Source of the DNA: Microbacterium sp. NIBRBAC000506063
Lineage (GTDB): Bacteria > Actinomycetota > Actinomycetes > Actinomycetales > Microbacteriaceae
Direction: 5' to 3'
Assembly (NCBI RefSeq): GCF_017968845.1
Contig: NZ_CP072876.1
Span: forward strand, 1,178,001-1,242,000
Length of the DNA: 64,000 bases
Part shown: positions 17,289 to 26,567 of the stretch, piece by piece
Layout of the letters: each line of letters starts with the position of its first letter
How positions within the stretch are numbered: position 1 is the first letter of the stretch
Notes under the pieces: generated by a model
The model's database searches: none
What the model was told of the DNA's origin: nothing
Seen by the model: the letters and a program-made list of their open reading frames with translations, nothing else
Translations under genes and position numbers: made by a program

Positions 17289-18630
17289 GTGAGTTCACCC
17301 GACCGCGCCCCTCGCCCCCGCGGCAGAGCCGTCTTCCCCCGTCGCGGCACCTATGCGGAAGCCCTCCGCATAGGTGCCCTCCTGCGCAAGGAGACCGTCG
17401 GCGGAGCCCTTCTCGTCGTCATGGCGACGGCGGGATCGTCTGGGCGAACTCCCCTGGGCGCCTGCGTACTTCGCGATCCGAGACTTCGAGATCGGCTACG
17501 CGCCGTGGCACCTGCAGCTCAGCCTGGGCGCGTGGGCCGCAGACGGACTCCTCGCGATCTTCTTCTTCCTCGTCGGCCTCGAGCTCAAGCGCGAGTTCGT
17601 CGCCGGCGATCTGCGTCGGTTCAGCACCGCGATCGTCCCGGTGGCGGCCGCGGCGGGCGGGGTCATCGTTCCCGCCCTCTTCTACGTGGTGGTCGTCATG
17701 CAGCAGCCCGAACTGCTGCGCGGCTGGGCGATCCCCACCGCCACAGACATCGCCTTCGCCGTGGCCGTGCTGGCCATCATCGGTTCGCATCTGCCCAGTT
17801 CCCTGCGGATCTTCCTGCTCACCCTCGCCGTCGTCGACGACCTGATCGCGATCGCGATCATCGCGGTCTTCTACACCGCGAGCATCCAGGTGCTCGCTTT
17901 GCTGGCCGGGCTGGCGACGATCGCCGTCTACGCGGTGCTCGCGCAGCGGTATCGACACTTCTTCCAGCTCAGGTCGGCGGCGGCGTGGCTGATCCTGCTG
18001 CCCATCGGAGGCGTCGCCTGGGCGTTCGTCCACGCCTCGGGTGTGCATGCCACGATCGCCGGGGTCCTGCTCGGGTTCACGATTCCCGTGCTGCATCGCC
18101 GCAGGGACAATGTTCCCGACGACGAGCCGGGACTCGCAGAGGTGTTCGAGCATCGCTTCCGACCGCTGTCGGCCGGGTTCGCGATCCCGGTCTTCGCCTT
18201 CTTCTCGGCGGGCGTCGCGCTCGGCGGCGTCGAGGGATTCCTCACCGCCATGCGCGACCCGGTGGCGATCGGGATCGTTGCCGGACTCGTCCTCGGCAAG
18301 CCCCTCGGCATCGTCGTGGTGACGTGGCTTATGACCAGGGCGCGCGGAATCCGCCTGGATCCCTCACTGAAGTGGATCGACATCGTCGGGGTTGGTCTGC
18401 TCGCCGGCATCGGATTCACGGTGTCTCTGCTGGTCACCGAGCTCAGCTTCGTCGTCACCGACCCGCATCACGATCATGCGAAGATCGGGATCTTCGTCGC
18501 CTCCCTCTCCGCGGCTCTGATCGCGGCGGTTCTGCTGACCAGCCGCAATCGCAAGTACCGCAGGATCGCCCGCGCCGAAGCGGTCGACGAGGACGGCGAC
18601 GGCATCCCCGACGTCTACCAGCGGCCGTGA
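17289..18630 (+). CDS. nhaA: Na+/H+ antiporter NhaA, frame broken
   Basis: About 447 residues with the NhaA pattern of membrane helices: [14 protein letters not shown], the helix [15 protein letters not shown] and [16 protein letters not shown], whose two adjacent aspartates correspond to the ion-binding pair. It exchanges sodium for protons across the membrane. Two bases are missing close together near 17425 and 17450; the repaired segment reads [14 protein letters not shown]. The tail [14 protein letters not shown] is acidic, like a Ca-binding loop, and unusual for NhaA. GTG 17289 is used because the conserved N terminus begins there. Confidence 0.9.
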
Positions 18631-18659
18631 CGTCGTCGGGCGGGGTCGCCGGGCGCGCG

Positions 18660-19187
18660 TCACGGCGTGCTCGTCGGTACCGGATCCTCGGCCGACTCGG
18701 CACGGTGTCGGCGCGTCACCGACGCTATGACCAGGCCGAGCAGCCCGGCGAGCGCGAGCAGGCTCGTGACGTAGAGCGGAATCGCCCAGGGCGACTGATT
18801 CGCGCCGCTGATCCAATAGGTGTCGGCGAGAGCCATGCCGGGACCGAAGCTCGCGATGAAGTACGCCGGCGTGCCCAGAACGAGCATCGCGAGATAGGCG
18901 CTGGTGATCGCCGTGGGCGTCGCATCGGCACGCCGCGCGGCCAGCAGCAGGACGACGACGGCCAGGGCGGGCCGAGCGCCAAGAATGCGATGACGAACCC
19001 GGCGGAGATGTGCTCGCCGGCATCCGCCAGGTCTTGGGAGATCTGGGCCAGTGTGGCCCCGGGGCTGCAGCGAGCGGATTCAGCACGAGGATCTGCACCG
19101 CCGCGAGCACGGCGTAGGCGAGAACCGCGAGGGTGCCGACACCGGCGATCAACGGTACGGCGATGCGAGGGCGGCTGTGGGGCTCAT
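18660..19187 (-). CDS. Four-helix membrane protein of unknown function, frame broken
   Basis: About 176 residues after repair near 19170, 19055 and 18965. Four hydrophobic segments are visible: TLAVLAYAVLAAVQILVLNPL, a helix around FLALGPALAVVVLLL, AMLVLGTPAYFIASF and SLLALAGLLGLVIASV, followed by a charged C-terminal tail. ATG 19187 is proposed as start. I do not recognise a specific family; the pattern resembles DUF4386-like small integral proteins. It is convergent with nhaA. Confidence 0.55.
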
Positions 19188-19244
19188 GCGCCCATCCTCC
19201 GTCATTTTCGTGTCATGCGGGTGACCGCCGCCTATCGTGGTCCC

Positions 19245-19753
19245 ATGAGCGTGACGACCGACTGGATCGAGCATCGCCGCGGCCTCGACGGCGAGGTGCT
19301 CGGCTGGATCGCCCCGAGGGCGACGGCTTCGTCGTCGTCGACCTGCTCGGGCGCCGGAGAACGGATGCGGTCTCCTGGCATCGAGCGGAGGAGATCCTCG
19401 ACGCCCTCGGCATCGGCTACCTCGCCGACATCTACGAGCTGCGCCAGGACTCCGGTGAGTGGCTGCGCGTGCGGATCGCAGAGGTGTCGGCATCCAGCAT
19501 CCGGGTCAAGGAGGACGACTTCGGTGCCGTCGGTGCGCCGCAGATCTATTACGCGCTGCCGTTCCCGGTGCCGGAGGATGCGCTGCGGCCCTCCGGCGGT
19601 GATCAGACAGCCTCTCCGGTCGCCCCGCGAGCCGAAGACGAGACGAAACGTAGCAAGACATCCGGAAACTTACGACGTTTCGTCTCCGGCGCTATGCGCA
19701 TACGCTCAACGACCGGAGGTCCTGGACCAGTTGTTCGATCCCGCGTGATCTGA
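19245..19753 (+). CDS. Conserved hypothetical protein, frame broken
   Basis: After one C is added near 19315 the first 110 residues read as a coherent acidic globular protein (EGDGFVVVDLLGRRR, AEEILDALGIGYLADIYELR, IRVKEDDFGAVGAPQIYY). The following 50 residues are low-complexity and contain the long inverted repeat at 19640-19686, so the true C terminus may lie earlier if another base is lost. I do not recognise the family and assign no function. Confidence 0.5.
19640..19686. repeat. 12-bp perfect inverted repeat inside a hypothetical gene
   Basis: GAGACGAAACGT (19640-19651) and ACGTTTCGTCTC (19675-19686) are perfect inverses around a 23-base spacer. No T run follows. It may be a terminator stem for the preceding gene, if that gene really ends earlier, or a regulatory palindrome. 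Confidence 0.6.
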
Positions 19754-19766
19754 CGCGTCAGAGGTG

Positions 19767-20141
19767 TCAGGGGCGTGTGCGGATCCCCAGCCCGGGCTTT
19801 CGGGCGTGCACCGAGAGGTAGCGCAGGCCCTCGGGGCCGGCAACGAAGCGGCGGCGGGAGCGCGCCGGCAGCCAGACGAGCACGCCGGGGCTCAGCGCGA
19901 CCTCGCTCTCGGCGGTCTCGAGAGTGCCCCCGCCAGCGAGCACATGGATCAGCACGTCCAACTCGGGGCCGTCGTGCGCGGCGATCCCATCGCCCGCGGG
20001 CAGGTCGATGACGTTCGCGTCCAGCCCGCGCGCCGGCGGCTCCAGCCGCCACACCGAGCCGGCGCCGACTGCGAGCTGCGTCGTGTCGCCCACGACGCGC
20101 GGAAGCGCCTCGGAGTCTGTCATCGCGTTCTCACTCACCAC
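19767..20141 (-). CDS. Cupin-domain protein
   Basis: About 124 residues with the cupin beta-barrel pattern: an acidic/histidine segment LPAGDGIAAHDGPELDVLIHVLAGGGTLE and a second strand motif LSPGVLVWLPARSRRRFVAG. The usual metal-binding HxH is weak, so it may be a non-catalytic binding cupin. The start is uncertain: GTG 20141 overlaps the stop of the upstream gene, while ATG 20123 would be six codons later. It is co-transcribed with the helix-hairpin-helix gene. Confidence 0.68.
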   Translation of the reverse strand: MVSENAMTDSEALPRVVGDTTQLAVGAGSVWRLEPPARGLDANVIDLPAGDGIAAHDGPELDVLIHVLAGGGTLETAESEVALSPGVLVWLPARSRRRFVAGPEGLRYLSVHARKPGLGIRTRP

Positions 20142-20334
20142 GCCAATCCAGCCCGCGCGCCGCCAGTTCCTCGGAGAGGATCCGCACGGCCTTCGGCCCG
20201 ATGCCGTGGATGGCCAGCAGCTCCTTCGGCGTGACCGCGGTCAGCTGGTCGAAGCGGGCGAAGCCGTTGCCGGCCAGCTCACGACGGGCGACCTTTCCGA
20301 GCGAGGCCGGGAACTCTGTTTCTGCGGCGTCCAT
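20131..20334 (-). CDS. Small helix-hairpin-helix DNA-binding protein
   Basis: 67 residues. The C-terminal half contains a helix-hairpin-helix, LLAIHGIGPKAVRILSEEL, with the GIG hairpin that contacts the DNA backbone non-specifically. The N-terminal half (ASLGKVARRELAGNGFARFDQL) resembles small RNA-polymerase-alpha-like or HhH proteins found as short stand-alone genes in actinobacteria. ATG 20334 is the only good start. It overlaps the cupin gene by about ten bases. Confidence 0.68.
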   Translation of the reverse strand: MDAAETEFPASLGKVARRELAGNGFARFDQLTAVTPKELLAIHGIGPKAVRILSEELAARGLDWRGE

Positions 20335-20412
20335 GCCTCCATTGTGCGCCTTGTCATCCTGGAGGGGTGATGCGGCATCCGATCCTTGCGGCGCACGGCG
20401 GTAGTGTGCCCC

Positions 20413-21078
20413 ATGAACGGGGTGATCGGCGACATCCTTCCGATGGCGATGGGCGTGGCGATCACACCGGTCTCCGTGCTCGCGACGCTCCTCCTGCTCC
20501 TCTCGCAGGAGGGAAGGCGTCGCAGCCTTCCCTTCGCGCTCGGCTGGCTCCTCGGCATCGCGATCATCATGACGGTGTTCGTCGTGGCCACGCTGGTTCT
20601 CAAGGACGTGCTCACCGGCGACCCGAAACCCGTGCTGGGGTCGATCCAGCTCGTGCTCGGGAGTCTGCTCCTCATCCGCGCGGTGCGCCTGTGGGCGATC
20701 CGCCGCAGCCAGGATGCGGACTGGCCGAAATGGATGTCGACCATTGACGAGGCCGGCGCGGGTGCCGCCGCGCTGCGTGGACTGCACCAGGTCACCGCGA
20801 ACACCAAGAACCTCCTGCTCACCGCCAGCGCGGCGGCGGTCATCGTCGATGCGACGCTCGGAGTGGGGCCCAGCGCGACGGTCATCGGGGTCTTCACTGC
20901 CATCGCGGGCGTCAGCGTGCTGGTGCCGCTGGTGGCGGGGCTCGCGGCATCCGATCGTGCCCGGCCCGCTCTCGCCGCCGCGCGGGTGTGGATCGTGCGT
21001 CAGTATGCCGGGGTCATGACGGTCGTGCTGCTGCTCATGGGGTCGGTCGTTCTCGGCAAGGGCATCGGGCACTTCTGA
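20413..21078 (+). CDS. GAP-family (LysE-like) membrane protein
   Basis: 221 residues with six hydrophobic helices and the start GDILPMAMGVAITPVSVLATLLLL, characteristic of the GAP/SAP family, which includes mycobacterial proteins involved in lipid export and relatives of LysE exporters. The central loop is charged (SQDADWPKWMSTIDEAG), and LHQVTANTKNLLLTASAA is a conserved segment. The frame is intact. ATG 20413 begins the conserved N terminus. The exported substrate is unknown. Confidence 0.75.
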   Translation: MNGVIGDILPMAMGVAITPVSVLATLLLLLSQEGRRRSLPFALGWLLGIAIIMTVFVVATLVLKDVLTGDPKPVLGSIQLVLGSLLLIRAVRLWAIRRSQDADWPKWMSTIDEAGAGAAALRGLHQVTANTKNLLLTASAAAVIVDATLGVGPSATVIGVFTAIAGVSVLVPLVAGLAASDRARPALAAARVWIVRQYAGVMTVVLLLMGSVVLGKGIGHF

Positions 21079-21095
21079 GCGGATGCCGCAGGCTC

Positions 21096-22015
21096 CTATG
21101 CGCGCGGACGCCGGTCCAGATGGACGCCCGCGATCATGCAGCGCACCGACCCGCCCGCGAGCTCCACGGTCGGCACGGGTACCGCGACGATGCGGGCGCT
21201 GCGCTCGATCACGCGCACCTGGTCGTCTGTGAGCGCCGCCCGGCCGCGCTCGGAGATCACGAGGATCCGACCGGAGGCGCCGGTGAGCTCGATCGCATTG
21301 CCGGCGAACTCCCGCACCTGCCGGGCGTTCAGTTCGACAACCTCGCGCCGCGCGCTCAGGCGCTCGACCACCTGCTCGCGCCGCCCCGGGTCGGTGATGT
21401 GTCTCAGGCCGACCAGCGCGAAGTCGGTCGCCACGCACATGAGCACGTTGGTGTGGTAGATCGGGATGCCGTACTCGTCGACGGCCTCGAAGGCGATCGG
21501 CTCGTAGCCGAAGTTCGTGCAGAAGCGTTCGAGGGCGATCGGGTCGGCCCGGCGGGATCGGGCGACGTAGGCGATGCGCGACTCGTGATCGAGCACCATG
21601 GCGCCCGTGCCCTCGAGGAAGACGTCGTCGAGCTCGAGGCCGGAGTAGTCGGTGACCGTCTGCACCCGGTAGGTCGCCTTGAGGTGCTCGATGATGTCAT
21701 AGCGGCGCTCGCCGCGGCGGTTCGGCGTGCACATCGGGTAGAGGGCGATGTGGCCGCCCGAGTGCGTGGAGAACCAGTTGTTCGGGAACACGCTGTCGGG
21801 GAGGTCGTCGCGTTCGTCCTCGAAAAGCTCGACCCGCACGCCCTCGGCGGAGAGGGCCTCGGCCAGGGAGGTGACCTCGGCGTAGGCGCGGAGGGCGATG
21901 TCATCGGATGCGGCGGGGCGTCCGCCTGGAACGTGTTGTCCGCCGCGGTCTGCGCATTCGGCGTGAAGTGGCGGGGGCGGATGAGCACCACCGCCGAGGG
22001 CGCCTGCGCGGACAT
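21096..22015 (-). CDS. ctlX: CtlX-type citrulline/arginine amidinohydrolase, frame broken
   Basis: Guanidine-modifying-enzyme fold similar to arginine deiminase and dimethylarginine hydrolase: the N terminus VLIRPRHFTPN, the substrate motif DSVFPNNWFSTH, the catalytic histidine region IPIYHTNVLM, and near the C terminus the cysteine motif GGSVRCMIAGVHL. One base is missing near 21900. Members hydrolyse citrulline or arginine. The gene starts 1 base after the ornithine-cyclodeaminase gene, so the pair probably converts arginine or citrulline through ornithine to proline. A divergent Lrp regulator is likely to control it. Confidence 0.82.
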
Positions 22016-22016
22016 C

Positions 22017-23043
22017 TCAGCCCACCGGGGCCAGGGCCGCGACCATCCCGAAGAGGTCCTTCGGGTCGTCGGGCTCGGCGACCAGATCGAGGGAGGAGAC
22101 GTAGCCGGTGCCGGCGACGTCGTCGCGCAGGAACCGCAGCGCCGAGAAGTCCTCGATGGCGAAGCCGACCGAGTCGAAGAGCGTGATCTGCTCCTCGGAG
22201 GCGCGACCCGGCGCCTGCCCCTGGATCACCTGCCACAGCTCGGTGACCGGGAAGTCGGCATCCATCTGCTGGATCTCGCCCTCGATGCGCGTCTGCGGCG
22301 TGTACTCGACGAACACGTCGGCGCGCTCGAGGATCGCCGGGTCCAGCTCGGTCTTGCCGGGGCAGTCGCCGCCGATCCCGTTGATGTGCATCCCCGGTTC
22401 GACCTGCGCGTCGAGCAGCACGCGGGCGAGGGCCTTGTCGGCGGTGCAGGTCGTGACGATATCGGCGCCGCGCACGGCATCCGATGCCGACTCCGCCCGC
22501 GTGATCCGGAAGCCGAGGGGGCCAGGTTGCGCTCGAACTTGTCCATGGCGGACGGGTCGGTGTCCCAGACCGCGAGTTCTTCGATGCCGAGCGCGCCGCG
22601 GAAGGCGAGCGCCTGGAACTCGGCCTGGCTGCCGGCGCCGATCATCGCCATCCGGGTGGAGTCGGGCGGGCGAGGTGGCGGGCGGCCATCGCCGAGGTCG
22701 CCGCGGTGCGCAGGGCCGTCAGCAGCGTCATCTCCGAGAGGAACACGGGATACCCGTTGTGCACATCGGCGAGCATGCCGAAGGCCGTCACGGTCTGGAA
22801 GCCGCGCGCCGGGTTGGAGGGGTGTCCGTTGACGTACTTGAACGCATAGGTCTCGTAGTCGCTCGTCGGCATGAGCTCGATCACGCCGAAGGGCGTATGG
22901 CTGGCCACGCGCGGCGTCTTGTCGAAGGACTCCCAGCGACGGAAGTCGTCTTCGATGTACGCCGCCATCCGGACGATGAGCTGCTCTGCGCCCTGCTCGA
23001 TCATCCAGCGCACCATGTTGCGCACGTCGACGAAGTCGGTCAC
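22017..23043 (-). CDS. ocd: Ornithine cyclodeaminase, frame broken
   Basis: About 343 residues after repairs near 22665 and 22510. The mu-crystallin/OCD signature is present: the substrate arginine and lysine region GYPVFLSEMTLLTALRTAATSAMAARHL, the NAD motif MIGAGSQAEFQALAF, and GIGGDCPGKTELD. It converts ornithine to proline and ammonia with a bound NAD. GTG 23043 follows AGGAGG at ideal distance. It is first in the ocd-ctlX operon, divergent from an Lrp gene. Confidence 0.88.
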
Positions 23044-23169
23044 TGTTCCTCCTGCTGCGTTCGGGTACTTACAGGGTAGATCCGGGCGATGCGTAAACAC
23101 GATGGGCACAACTTGTGGCAGATCGCTACTCTCATGACGAAACGTATCTACTATCTGTACACTTTGTAT
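23044..23169. promoter_or_regulatory. Divergent promoter region with short palindrome (ocd / Lrp)
   Basis: The 126 bases between ocd and the Lrp-type regulator are AT-rich and contain the palindrome CACAA-C-TTGTG at 23107-23117, plus a looser repeat of TATCTAC/ATCTGTAC near 23145-23160. Lrp proteins typically bind such degenerate dyads between divergent genes. Binding is inferred from position only. Confidence 0.45.
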
Positions 23170-23601
23170 ATGGCGATACTCTCGGACCTCGACCGCCGGC
23201 TCATCGGCGCGCTGCGCGAGGACGGGCGGATGCCGGTGGCCGAGCTCGCCCGGCGTCTCGGTGTCGCCCGCGCGACCGTCACCACCCGCATCGACCGGCT
23301 CGTCGCCAGCGGCGTCATCGTCGGCTTCAGCGTGCGCGTGCGCGACGAGGCCGAGCTCGATCGCATCCGCGCGATCGCCCTGATCGAGGTCGAGGGGAGG
23401 ACGACGGATGCCGTCATCCGACGCCTCCGCGGGTTCCCCGAGATCGCCGCGCTCCACTCGACCAACGGCGGTTGGGATCTCGTCGCCGAGCTGCAGGTCG
23501 ACAGCCTCGCCGAGTTCGACCAGGTGCTCGGCCGCATCCGCTCCATCGACGGGGTCGTCAACAGCGAGACGAGCCTGCTGCTGAGCTCGGTGCTGCGGTG
23601 A
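23170..23601 (+). CDS. Lrp/AsnC-family regulator of the ocd-ctlX operon
   Basis: 143 residues: an HTH (RRLIGALREDGRMPVAELARRLGVARATV) followed by the RAM ligand-binding domain (DRIRAIALIEVEGRT and STNGGWDLVAELQVDSLAEFD). Single-module Lrp proteins bind amino acids as octamers and typically regulate adjacent degradation genes. Its divergent position next to arginine/ornithine catabolism suggests it senses arginine or ornithine. ATG 23170 fits the conserved start; upstream in-frame codons lie in the AT-rich promoter. Confidence 0.85.
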   Translation: MAILSDLDRRLIGALREDGRMPVAELARRLGVARATVTTRIDRLVASGVIVGFSVRVRDEAELDRIRAIALIEVEGRTTDAVIRRLRGFPEIAALHSTNGGWDLVAELQVDSLAEFDQVLGRIRSIDGVVNSETSLLLSSVLR

Positions 23602-23607
23602 GGCCGG

Positions 23608-24236
23608 TCAGCTCCGGGTGACCGGCTGTCGCAGGATCGTCTTGAGCTTCTCGGGGCGGTACGACGCGGGTCGCTGAGATAGATCTCGTGGTGACGGCCG
23701 GTCAGGCGCAGACCGTTCGCCGGGACGAAGCGGTCGTGCATCTCTGCCAGCACCGGGCCTTCGTCGTCGTAGGAGCCGACATGGAGGGTCTGCACGCACT
23801 GGCCTTCGTCGAGCGTCTCCAGGCGCAGCCGGTCGATGAGCGGAGCGCCCTTGCCGGCGGCGGTGGCCGCGGCATCCGACACGTGCTGGTCGGTGAGCCA
23901 CTCCGGGACGAGGTTGAGGACCGTCCAGGTCCACTGCGACTTGTCGCGCACGGTCGTGAACGCGGCCATGTCGTCGGCCCACCACAGCGCCTCGAGCGGA
24001 GCGACCGTGTAGTCGCGGCCGAGCTGTCGCTTGCTGAAGAACTTCAGCGCGTAGGCGGTCGGGTAGAGCGTGGCCAGGGCATCGGCGTATTCGGCGGAGG
24101 TGTTGGGGTCGCCCGCGCCGTGGACCATGAGATACCGCAGCGGCGGCACGTCGATGATCTCGAAGCGGCCGCGCGGGGCGGTGTAGCTCGGGTACAGCTT
24201 CTTCAGGTCGACCTTGGGGGACTCAGCGGGAGGCAT
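23608..24236 (-). CDS. GyrI-like small-molecule-binding domain protein, frame broken at the end
   Basis: About 210 residues. The start KVDLKKLYPSYTAPRGRFEIIDVPPLRYLMVHGAG and later LHVGSYDDEGPVLAEMHDR are characteristic of the GyrI-like/SOUL superfamily proteins of about 200 residues, some of which bind or hydrolyse small hydrophobic compounds. One base is missing near 23660, after which the tail is EKLKTILRQPVTRS. It overlaps the upstream toroid gene by about 14 bases, so the two are co-expressed. The ligand is unknown. Confidence 0.75.
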
Positions 24237-25203
24237 CCCACCACTCCAGCACACGCGTGCCGAAGAAGGTGAGCCACTTCGACGGCTCGCCTTCTTCGAC
24301 GTCGATGGGGAACCAGACGCGGCCCGGGAGGCGCCCGCCCTGCAGCCACCTGCCGTCGGGCTGCCGTTGCGTGCCGACCGCTTCCGCGGCATCCGCCAAC
24401 CGGGGGTCGGGAGCGGCGCCATCGTGCAGGGCCGCTTCACGGAAGTGGTCGAGCGAGGCCAGCGCGCTGTAGCGGTGCCGGCTCGGGGACAGAAATTCGG
24501 TCACCCAGCCGCCCACCCGCTCGCCGGTGCTCGCGCGGTACAAGAGTCGGCGCTCGAGCAGATACTCCTCGCCACCGCGCCGGGCGTCGCGCAGGCTCTG
24601 GTCGCCGGTGAGCTTCTCGTAGGCGAGGAGGCCGCGCACGGCGTTGAGCGTCGAATGGAACGATGAGCGGGTCGAGCGCTCCTCCTCCGGCCCCTCCTCC
24701 GCCGCGCAGTTCCACCCGCCATCGGTGAGCCGGTGCGCGGGGAACCATTCGACGAGGCGCGAGACGTCGGCCCCGAGCCAGGCTCCGGTCGCGAGCGTGT
24801 AGGAGTTGATGCACACGTCGACCTCGCCTCCCCAGTAGGGCAGGTCGTCGTATTCCCAGCGGCTGTTCGCGTCGAGTCGTGCGGCGGTGTCGCCGAGCAC
24901 GGCCGGGTCGACGCCCCATTCGCGCAGGTCTTTGAGCGTCCAGGTCGTCGCGACCCAGGGCTGGCCGGGTTCGTCGCGCTCGGGGCCGTCGAAGAACCCG
25001 GCGGGGAAATAGGCGCCGCCCGCCCATTGCCCGTCGGGATCCTGATGCGACAGCAGCTCGGCGCCCATGCCCTCCGTCGCGACGCGCGCACGCGTCGCCT
25101 CCCACACCTCGGGTGGCGCGCCGGCGAGGTCGCGCTCGACCTGCCAGCGCAGCGCCGGATCGGAGTCGAGCAGCCAGTCGAGCACGTGCGGATCGGTGGA
25201 CAT
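24223..25203 (-). CDS. Terpenoid-cyclase-like alpha/alpha toroid protein
   Basis: 326 residues with an intact frame. The repeated helices and the QW-like segments (SHQDPDGQWAGGAYFP, LTDGGWNCA and RQPDGRWLQGG) point to the alpha/alpha-6 barrel of prenyltransferases and squalene cyclases. The DxDD cyclase motif is not seen, so it is probably not a true cyclase; relatives are annotated as squalene-cyclase-like. ATG 25203 is chosen by conserved sequence (DPHVLDWLLDSDPALRWQ). It is read together with the GyrI-like gene. Confidence 0.72.
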   Translation of the reverse strand: MSTDPHVLDWLLDSDPALRWQVERDLAGAPPEVWEATRARVATEGMGAELLSHQDPDGQWAGGAYFPAGFFDGPERDEPGQPWVATTWTLKDLREWGVDPAVLGDTAARLDANSRWEYDDLPYWGGEVDVCINSYTLATGAWLGADVSRLVEWFPAHRLTDGGWNCAAEEGPEEERSTRSSFHSTLNAVRGLLAYEKLTGDQSLRDARRGGEEYLLERRLLYRASTGERVGGWVTEFLSPSRHRYSALASLDHFREAALHDGAAPDPRLADAAEAVGTQRQPDGRWLQGGRLPGRVWFPIDVEEGEPSKWLTFFGTRVLEWWDASR

Positions 25204-25315
25204 GCAGGGCACGCTACTCCCGGCATCCGACGTCCGGAAGGGGTGGGGTAACGTGATGCCCATGCAATCCCGGTGAGCCCCCTTCTTCGTTCCCGCACCA
25301 GTGAAAGGCCCACCC

Positions 25316-26180
25316 ATGCATCCCTCTCCTCCTCTCACCGGAAAGACCGCCCTCGTCACCGGCGTCTCCCGCCGCCGCGGGATCGGCTTCGCCGTGGCGG
25401 CGCAGCTCGCCTCGCTCGGCGCGAGCGTCTTCCTTCACCACTTCCGCCCCACGACCTCGACCTGCCCTGGGGCGGCGACGACCTGGATGCAGTGCGGGGC
25501 GCCATCCGCTCCTCGCTCATCGAGGGCGCGCTACTCGGTGACCTCAGTGCCGACCTGTCGGATGCCGCGGAGCCCGCTCGCCTCGTCGAGGCCGCCGCCG
25601 CGCTCACCGGCAGCCTCGACATCCTGGTCTGCAACCACGCCAAGAGCGGCGGCGACGGCAGCATCCTGGACATGACGGCGGAGCGGCTCGACGCGTTCTG
25701 GGCCGTCAATACGCGCTCCACGCTGCTGCTGACGCGCGAGTTCGCCCGGCTCAAGGGCGGCAGCGCCGCCGATGCGCGCCCGGGCGACCGCATCGCTTCC
25801 GGAAAGCCGTTCGATGAGCCGCAGGGGCACGTGTTCTGGATGACCTCGGGGCAGATCCACGGGCCGATGCGCGGGAGGTCGCCTACGCCGCGAGCAAGGC
25901 GTCGCTCGCCGGAGTCACGGCGACCGTCGCCGCCGAGCTCCTCGAGCTGGGCATCATTCTCAACACGGTCAACCCGGGCCCGGTGAACACCGGCTACCTG
26001 GATGCGGAGACGACCGATCGGGCGCTGGAGGCGCTCGACGCGCACCTCGCCTCGACGCCGTTCGGTCGCTTCGGGCGTCCCGAGGATCCCGCCGAGCTCA
26101 TCGGCTGGCTCTCGACGCAGAGCGGCTCGTGGGTCGTCGGTCAGGTGCTCACGAGCGACGGAGGCTTCTCGCTGGGCTGA
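25316..26180 (+). CDS. Short-chain dehydrogenase/reductase, frame broken
   Basis: Rossmann enzyme with a nucleotide-binding loop TGVSRRRGIGFAVA, the acidic-residue-containing middle, ILVCNHAKSGG (the NNAG position, here CNHA), and the catalytic YAASKAS (Tyr-xxx-Lys) after repair near 25878. Another base is missing near 25450. The C-terminal VNPGPVNTGY and TSDGGFSLG are standard SDR motifs. It acts with NAD(P) on an unknown alcohol or ketone. ATG 25316 follows GAAAGG. Confidence 0.82.
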
Positions 26181-26186
26181 CGTATG

Positions 26187-26222
26187 AGTACACGCCTTTC
26201 TGAATACAGAAAATCATGTACT
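26187..26222. promoter_or_regulatory. Large dyad operator of the ArsR-type metal sensor
   Basis: Two nested inverted repeats share one centre: AGTACA (26187-26192) with TGTACT (26217-26222), and TTTCTG (26197-26202) with CAGAAA (26207-26212), separated by AATA. The 4-base gaps between outer and inner arms are equal on both sides, so the whole 36-bp site is symmetric. It lies in an AT-rich patch 10 bases before the sensor's GTG start. This is a strong candidate autoregulatory operator. Confidence 0.75.
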
Positions 26223-26231
26223 GTTGCGGAC

Positions 26232-26567
26232 GTGACCACGACAGCCACCCTCACCCACACCGCCGCCGTCGCCCGCCTCGGCTTCGCGCTCTCCGACACC
26301 ACCCGCGCGGGAGTCCTGCTCGCGCTCCGTGACGGGCAAGGCTATCCCTCCGAGCTCGCCGACGAGCTCGGCGTCTCGCGGCAGGTGATGTCGAATCAGC
26401 TCGCGTGCCTCCGCGGCTGCGGGCTCGTCGAGGCGATCCCCGACGGACGACGCACGGCGTACCGCCTCGCCGACGAGCATCTGGCGCCCGCCCTCGACGA
26501 GTTCGTGCGCGTCGTGCTCCACGTCGACCCGGAGTGCTGCTCGGGCGAGAGTTGCGGCTGCGCATGA
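26232..26567 (+). CDS. ArsR/SmtB-family metal sensor with Cys-rich tail
   Basis: About 112 residues: winged helix with LSDTTRAGVLLALRD, recognition region YPSELADELGVSRQVMSNQLACLRGCGLV and wing PDGRRTAYRL. The C-terminal helix carries HVDPECCSGESCGCA, four cysteines plus upstream acidic/His residues, consistent with a metal site at the tail, as in CmtR/KmtR-like sensors. GTG 26232 is used; an ATG at 26184 would place the operator inside the coding region. The following CDF transporter overlaps by ATGA, so the sensor most likely controls metal efflux. The metal is not clear; Cys-rich sites favour Cd, Zn or Pb. Confidence 0.82.
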   Translation: MTTTATLTHTAAVARLGFALSDTTRAGVLLALRDGQGYPSELADELGVSRQVMSNQLACLRGCGLVEAIPDGRRTAYRLADEHLAPALDEFVRVVLHVDPECCSGESCGCA

